A stretch of 64,000 bases of DNA, taken from assembly GCA_027574665.1 (NCBI GenBank), contig CM050652.1:2584589-2648588 (forward strand), given 5' to 3'. Shown one piece after another: positions 57,585-64,000 of this stretch. The notes below the pieces were generated by a model. It was not told where the DNA came from and did not search any database. It saw only the letters and a program-made list of their open reading frames with translations. A program made the translations under genes and the position numbers. The stretch comes from Rhynochetos jubatus. Its lineage: Eukaryota; Chordata; Aves; Eurypygiformes; Rhynochetidae. Numbering within the stretch: the first letter of the stretch is position 1; each line of letters starts with the position of its first letter.

Positions 57585-58110
57585 AGCTAGTGAAGGCAAC
57601 GTGCGTGAATGGTGCCGTCCCTGTTCAGCCTCTGTATCAGGAATCTGGTAGAAAAAGCAAAACAACTCCTGGTCTCATTTGCAGATGAGTCTGAAATTGA
57701 ATAAGTCAATAATGACCAAGCTGGAGTGACCTGGTGAGGCAGGTTGTCTCGCGTCTGCCTGGGAAAGGAGGCACCGCAAGGTTCTGCCTCCAGCTCTGAA
57801 GAGCGCAGGCCATGCTGACAAGAGGGAGACAACCTGTAAGATGCATCCGGCTGGGGACAACAACAGAAACTCGCCTGAAGATGCGTGATGTGTAGCTCAG
57901 AGAGAGGTTTGACCCCTGAGTACACCACCAGGGAGCAGGAATGGAAGAAAGGCAATGTTCCCTCTGCACAGGGCATTTGCAGGGCCGTTACTGAATATCT
58001 GCACCCAGTTCCGCACTTTGCCAAGGGTGTTACAAGATGATAAGGGTAAAGAAAAGCACAAGAATGCAAGAAATCTGCCTTACAATGAGGCATTTGAGAA
58101 GCATATTCTA
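57585..58110 (+). mobile_element. Possible ancient CR1 remnant (reverse transcriptase region)
   Basis: CTCATTTGCAGATGAGTCTG resembles the CR1 segment encoding F-A-D-D (AAATTTGCAGATGACACNAA). Later, AATATCTGCACCCAGTTCCG and AATCTGCCTTACAATGAGGC fit downstream CR1 coding landmarks in the right order. It is heavily diverged. A 307-codon frame on the opposite strand (57,587-58,510) spans it and is not considered a gene. Confidence 0.4.
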
Positions 58111-58835
58111 ATTCATGTCTGCAAACCGTGTCCCTGCATGAACTCCCCGTTAGCTTTGTAAGTGTTGCATTACATTTTGTCTTCAAGAGATGGGTCACGG
58201 GAACACAGCAGGCTCTCTCCCCATCCTTCCTATTTCTGTGCTCCTTTTTGAATATTGACTTCAACTTGGTCGAGAGCCTTGAAATGTTTTTAGGAGCTTG
58301 ATGCTTTACAATTTGCTGTATATCTCTGTGGTTCAGTGAAGAATTCACAATGGAGAGCCCAATATACACTCGTGAAGTGCAGTTCTGAAAAGCCACACTT
58401 CTGGTGCTTGACCTGCGAAGCCCATAGCTAGCTTGTACCTCTCTCCTGTATTGGCCATACTGGAAAGTAATGACAGCAAAATTATTCCTCTGCTTGGCTC
58501 CTGGCTTCACACATTTGAAGTATGTCTGAGTAAGAAACTCCTCTGCTGCGGCTGACTTTTGTTTCTTTACTCACTTGTTGCTCACAAGGGGTGAAATTGG
58601 AAAAACAGAGCTGCTTCAGGATGCTGCAGAATAATGGGGAGAATTTGGACCAAACTGTCAGACAGCAACGGGTCAAGAAAGGCATCAGGCTGAAGTGCAG
58701 CACCGGGGCTGTGTTTGCTAATTCAACAGAGAATAGCACTGTCAAGTCTCAACTGAGCCAGAGGGTGTCAGGGTGTACAGCCACCATATCAGGTTCAATT
58801 GCTTCTTTCGGAAAGGGAGGTGGGTCAAATTCTCA
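58111..58835. other. Intergenic, unassigned
   Basis: About 725 bp with no recognised gene or repeat. Confidence 0.55.
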
Positions 58836-59428
58836 CAAGATTCTCCCCCTCTACTCTGCTCTTATGAGACCTCACCTGGAGTACTGTAGCCAGCTCTGGA
58901 GCCCCCAGCATAAGAATCATATAAAGAATCATCAAGAAGGGTATCGACTGGTTGGAGCAAGCCCAGAGGAGGCCATGGAGATGCTCTGAGGGCTGGAGCC
59001 CCTCTGCCATGGGGCCAGGCTGGGAGAGTTGGGCTTGTTCAGCCTGGAGAAGGGAAGGCTCCGGGGAGACCTTATAGCACCTTCCAGTGCCTGAAGGGGC
59101 TACAAGGAAGCTGGGGGTGGGGGGTGGGGGCTTTTTACAAGGGCCTGTAGTGACAGGACAAGGGGTAATGGGTTTAAATTCAAAGTGGGAAATTTAGATT
59201 AGGTATCAGGAAGAAATCCTTCCCAGAGAGGGTGGTGAAGCACTGGGACAGGTTGCCCAGAGAAGCTGTGGATGCCCCATCCCTGGGAGTGTCCAAGGCC
59301 AGGCTGGATGAGGCTTGGAGCAACTTGGTCTAGTGGAGGGTGTCCCTGCCCATGGCAGGGGGGTTGGAACTAGATGGTCGTTAAGGTCCCTTCCAACCCA
59401 AACCATTCCATGATTCTGTGATTCTAAG
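58836..59428 (+). mobile_element. CR1 LINE, about 590 bp
   Basis: Sense orientation, from AGATTCTCCCCCTCTACTCT and CTCACCTGGAGTACTGTAGC to an intact tail CCATTCCATGATTCTGTGATTCTAAG. It has a small expansion, CATATAAAGAATCATCAAGA, at 58,918-58,940, and a G-rich run near 59,113-59,131. Frame-broken and inactive. Confidence 0.96.
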
Positions 59429-62400
59429 ATTAAGACGTCTTGATCACCATTTACAGGTGGGTTACCTTTTCTCTAGCAGGTAAAGGGAGAGTGGAAACAA
59501 GGAGCTGTAAGGTGGGAATTCTTCCACAGGACTCATGAAGGAGATGGACAGTGGATCTCAGTGTTTTTCTTCCATACTTTTATTCTGGGTAGGAAACTGC
59601 TGTTACTTTCCTTTACGTAGCAAATATAATTGCAGACCTCACCCCAGAATAGCGAATGGTTGTTCCAAAGCTGCAAATGGCCTGAAGGTTTAAGCCCCCT
59701 CCCAAGCTTTATTATATAGGGTTAGAGCTGTTTTCATATCAATATCAGAAAAACGATTCTGATGTTTTATGGATCGCATGGCCTCAGGACACTGAGCTGC
59801 ACTTCAGATTCATCTCCAACACTTCCCAGAGGCTGAGAATATTTTTTATTTGTTTGTTTGAACCAGTCACCGCACATGAAGAAACACTGGTCTCAGAGCA
59901 ACTTCCATTCCTAATGCATAAACCTTCTGCAGGCAGAAGCGTCAGAGATACATCTTAGGTGTGTTGAGCTGCTGTGATTGTCTAAGTGTAAGAGATAGGC
60001 CAAGGGAGAGGGAAGGATGATAAATGTATTAGGTAAACTGAGGAAGAGAAAAGGTCTGGGGGTCCCCAGCACTCCTGGAGATCATGCAGAGTCATAAAGA
60101 AGCAGCTATGTGTCCAAAAGTTTGTTTCCTACGGATGAAACAGTTGTTCTGATTAAGGCTATTGCTTCGCTTTGCCACATCTCTTGTCTTGGTATAAATT
60201 AGGATGTCTCTGGTGATGTCGGTAAAGGTATGAAAACTTTTAGCAGCTGAGCATCGGGCTCATTCATTTGCAAAATGTTCAGGGATTACTAGAGGTTGAG
60301 CATACTCTATAAATGTCAGATGTCGACAGCATTACATTCAGTGATAATAAACTTCAAGCAGAAGAAATTTCCCTTAAAATATCAACCTTTCACCCAGCAG
60401 GGCTCATTTAAGAGTTTAAAAGATGCTGCACATTACTGGCCCATAAATAATAGTAATGAAAAGGTCAAGCAACCTGTTAGGAAAACCGTACTGTTCAGGG
60501 AATGAGCTTGCTGAATCAGAGCTGGTATGAAAACTCGGTATTAGAGCTCTGCTTCATTTGTGTCCAGCCCGTCCCAATTCATGCTGGAAAATGTGTTGAA
60601 AACTGTTCTTGGCTGAAATCTGAAATGATCTCGAGCCTACGGTGACTGCACAACGTGCCAGAGTTGGGTCAGGCAAAACTCTGCGACTGTGTTTACCGAT
60701 GAGGTTAGCAATGTCCTCAATAAGAATGCTCTGCTCTCTGGAAAAGTGCCACATCTCTTCCTCTCAGGGAAAATTTTCTGGAAACTTTCGAAACAAAGAT
60801 TTTGTTGCAGCCAAGAAAGGAAAAAAGCTACAGTAGAGACAAAAATATGGAACTGGCCACCAAAAATAGAATGAAAACCTGGGGGAAAATACTGGCTTAA
60901 AATTTACACAGGAAAGACTAGATTGTTTTGATTTCTTCATTTCTCCATTGAAAGCAGCATTTTGAGAGTAGGATTAAAGAAAAACAGTGTAAAAAATACA
61001 GAACTGGGAGCAAACCTTGTAGGATCCCCAAAGGTCTGAGATTTCTCCATGGGTTCTATGGTTCTCACAGTTTGGCCCCCACACAACCACTTGTTTGTTT
61101 AAATCCACCTCTCATCCACCTCCATCGATCTCCTCACTCCTCTCTTCCCTCTCATCTCACACTTTGCTGTAGCTATTCTGGTAATTACATCCCCAAGCCT
61201 ATCACCAGCGCAGGTCGCTGCTGGACGAGGCTCTCCGATAGATATTTATTAGATCTTGCAGGAGGCTGTTAAGATGTTTGGTTTTAAACAGGTTTAAATA
61301 AAATAAGAAGCTGAACCCCGATCCTTAAAAATCTTCCACTGTGTGTTTAAAAGCTGAACTAAAGGTGAAAGATTCAAAAGTTGCCTGCACGCTAAAACTG
61401 GGAAACTGTACTCGGTTTTACTGCACCAAGAATATTTCTTTAATTAGTTTTATTTTCCTTTTATATTTTGAATGAAGTTATATAAGACATTTTCTGACAG
61501 AATCAATATATTCTAAACATTTTTGAAGGCTCAACAATGCGTTTATTTAGGCTGTTTCATTGAAGCTGTGATGATAAAATCTGCGTCAGAACCATTAATG
61601 CACCTGACCCGAGTGTGTTCACAAAGATTTAGGTACGCCACATCCACTTGTGGTTTTGAGCACATGGAGCGTACCCCACCTTCTTCTCCTCCCTCCTCTA
61701 GAGTCCAGCTGTAAATCATATGCTTCCCAAAGCTGGGAAGGGAAGACAGGACTCACCCCTCCTAATCTCCTTCTAACCGCCAGACCACTTCACTAAAAAC
61801 ATATTTGTTCATACGGTTGATCCAATATATTTTTTTGCTGATCATGCCTGAAAGCAGGGTCTCTTTTTTTTTTTTTTTCCCCCTTTTTTAATGTTGTTTC
61901 CAAAACCTGAATATCTATGGGAAATAAAAAGTGAGTAAGAATTTACAGCAGAGTTTTTTATTTTCGCTGTTAGATTGCAATAAAGATTAGGTAGGTCAGT
62001 GCTGTGCTATTCAAAAGTTTATTTACTTCACACTGTGATTTCTCCTTGAAAGAGTAAGGGCAAAGTAACCTTTGGATCTTCAAAAGCTCTGGCGCTGCTG
62101 TGATTACTCCAAGAGAAATTTGTATATTGTTAGGTTGGCAGCAAGCCGTTCAGTCCCACAAGAGATTCAGCTAATAGCTCAGGTGAGCTGAGAAGAGCTA
62201 CGGTTACTTGGATGTTTCTATACTGCATATCATTAATTAATCTACTACAGCTAGCTCTTTCTGAACCATTGTATATTCCCTGCTTATACAGTCTTATCGA
62301 CCTGACCCTGGGGAAAATCAATTCTTGTAATCTATCTTATTACATTTAAATGTATGTACAGGACTTGATATAGTACAACAGCAGTGGGGCTTGAAAGAGG

Positions 62401-62984
62401 CAAGGAAAAATGTCTGGGAAGGAGGAGAAAAAGGAGGGAAAGCAGATAACGCATTGATACATTGGGGTAAGCCCTGCAGACCTGCCCTAATTTAGTTTTT
62501 CCAAATTCACACCGTTATAAACTAAGAGCTGGGTCTGAGGCAAAAGGGTCATACGCACCTCATATACCACGTGGTGCAAGCAGAACCTGGGGCCATGCGT
62601 GTGCAGGTGTGAAATTCTTGGCACATCTGACCATGTTATGGCCTCATCTAAAGATCCTTAACTCATACAGAAGTTTTTAACTCTCAATGGACCTGCTGTT
62701 CTGGCCAAAATATGTCTTTAAAAGCAAATCCCTGTTTCTTTATCAGTCCTTAACAACACTGTGTTGTTACCCTGCTTCTATTGTTGTTAAGATCTGTTCT
62801 CCTATTTAAATGGAACTTGATAGATAAGGTGACCTAAATTTCCACAAAGATTAGGATGGCAAGAAATATAAAAGGCCAAAAGGATGCCCTAGAGACATAC
62901 AGGATGCCCAGACACTCTTTGGTCTTTGGGAAAATCATGGTGTGACTCTTACTGGAACATGTTTCTGGGCACAGGATGGAGAAC
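59429..62984. other. Intergenic, 3.6 kb with little recognised
   Basis: AT-leaning, with a 15-T run at 61,864-61,878. Open frames are all under 70 codons. No gene, RNA or mobile element recognised. A few words near 61,045 (CTCCATGGGTTCTATGGTTC) hint at a CR1 tail but are too short to call. Confidence 0.5.
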
Positions 62985-63333
62985 ATGGGAACCGGGAAGG
63001 GTTGGTATGGATTTACCAAGCATAAATCATGCCTGACCAATTTAACCAGACTCTCTATGGTGATGCATTGTAGGAAGACCAGAGACAGTGGACACTGAAG
63101 TAGAAGTTCCACCTGGAAACAAGAAAAAACTTTGTCATGATGAGATCAATTGGGCATTGGAAGAGGTTTCCCAGCGAGGCTGTGCAGTCTCCATTCTTGG
63201 AGGCTTTCAAGGTGCAGATGGACAAACCCCTGAGCACCCTGGTCTGATCTCAAGGGTGACCTTGCCTTGAGCAGGAGGTTGGAGTACAGACCGCCTGAGG
63301 CCCCTCCCAGCCTGAACGGTTCTGTGAATCAGC
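62985..63333 (+). mobile_element. CR1 LINE with probable internal deletion
   Basis: AAATCATGCCTGACCAATTT at 63,026-63,045 matches the mid reverse-transcriptase region of CR1. By about 63,110 the sequence has jumped to the 3' part (TTGGAAGAGGTTTCCCAGCG, then GGTTGGAGTACAGACCGCCT). It ends GAACGGTTCTGTGAATC. The roughly 1-kb part expected between these landmarks is missing. Confidence 0.75.
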
Positions 63334-63499
63334 AGCTCTACAGGATTGTAGACAAAGTTGTTGCCACTAAGAGGATGGCAGCAGCTCCATTTCCAATAGG
63401 CACCCACACCAAACATCAGCATCACTCTGTTCTGACTTGCATGGAGATGGGGAGCCAGATGGTGGCAACCAAAATTTGCTGGTGTGTGAGCAGGCATTG

Positions 63500-63616
63500 C
63501 ATGGGATGATACTCTGGACAATGCTCTTAGTTACATTTTGGGCAGTCCTGTGAGGAGCAGGGACTTGGACTCGATGATCCTTATGGGTCCCTTCCAACTT
63601 GAGATCTTTGATTCGA
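63500..63616 (+). mobile_element. CR1 LINE 3' end
   Basis: About 117 bp. TTTTGGGCAGTCCTGTGAGG, GACTTGGACTCGATGATCCT and GGGTCCCTTCCAACTTGAGA are highly characteristic of the 3' end of a CR1 subfamily different from the other copies. The final tail is TCTTTGATTCG. Confidence 0.9.
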
Positions 63617-64000
63617 AACTGCAAAGAAAACTTATTTTGATTATTTCTGGTAAACTTGTCCCTGTACCAGAGGATCATGTGTAGAAACCTGAAAGTAGGA
63701 ATTATATTGCATCCAAAGGGGAGATAACTAATTCTCTAGTCATTATTTTTACTTTCATGAAGTGTGAGGAGTAATGAAACAGACCCATGGAGAGATTAGG
63801 GTTGATGTGCACAGGCATCACAAAAAATCTCTAAAGACAGAGGGCGGATGCGGAGAGGCTAAACAGATGTAATTGTTGATATGAGCTGATTTTTTGTTTA
63901 AAATCAGTGAATTCCTTAAAAATCGCCAGTAAAAGCCTTGGAGACTAGCCATCTAGGTAAAGGCAGCGCAGAGCGCTCGTGCCTGGTGTGGTCCCCTTTT
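63617..64000. other. Intergenic, unassigned
   Basis: About 380 bp at the right edge with no recognised feature. Confidence 0.6.

Noticed and set aside
57587-58510. 307-codon minus-strand open frame as a protein gene
   Set aside because: No recognisable domain, no splice or promoter context, amino acid mix typical of noncoding DNA, and it overlaps a likely ancient CR1 on the opposite strand. It is kept only as a check item.
61040-61070. Possible CR1 tail
   Set aside because: Only about 20 bases fit; too short to separate from chance.
1-64000. CRISPR arrays, operons, phage or plasmid features
   Set aside because: The sequence is a vertebrate nuclear region: interrupted gene, CR1 LINEs, CpG island. 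The dispersed similar sequences are retrotransposons, not regularly spaced repeats.

Overview
The window is nuclear DNA from a bird. Most of its recognisable repeats are CR1 LINEs in typical avian form: 5'-truncated copies whose 3' tails end in short ATTCTRTGATTCT-like repeats. There is also one solo LTR of the avian ERVL-like type, and one split vertebrate gene whose exons are nearly identical to the exocyst subunit EXOC4 (Sec8). I see no bacterial operons, CRISPR arrays or phage. Almost all open frames are chance or lie inside CR1 copies.

Positions 1-25,000 are the 5' part of EXOC4 on the minus strand. Exon 1 (24,887-24,972), exon 2 (5,418-5,607) and exon 3 (1,860-2,054) join in frame with consensus splice sites and encode the first 157 residues. 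The rest of the gene lies beyond the left edge. Intron 1 is about 19.3 kb, intron 2 about 3.4 kb, and intron 3 runs off the window. A CpG-rich promoter spans about 24,600-25,240. It has CCAAT boxes, a GC box, a ZNF143-like site, and a YY1-type ATGGCGGC motif that includes the start codon.

Positions 25,240-64,000 appear to be intergenic DNA upstream of EXOC4. From memory, the neighbour on this side in other amniotes is CHCHD3, but none of its exons are seen here. This part holds many CR1 copies in both orientations, a solo LTR at 42,181-42,744, tRNA-derived SINE-like remnants, simple repeats, and long stretches in which I recognise nothing.

The points most worth checking are the promoter architecture with a possible divergent transcript, a 195-nt open segment with good splice signals inside intron 1, opposing CR1 copies flanking exon 3, and several local duplications. 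I did not find a convincing new biological system.
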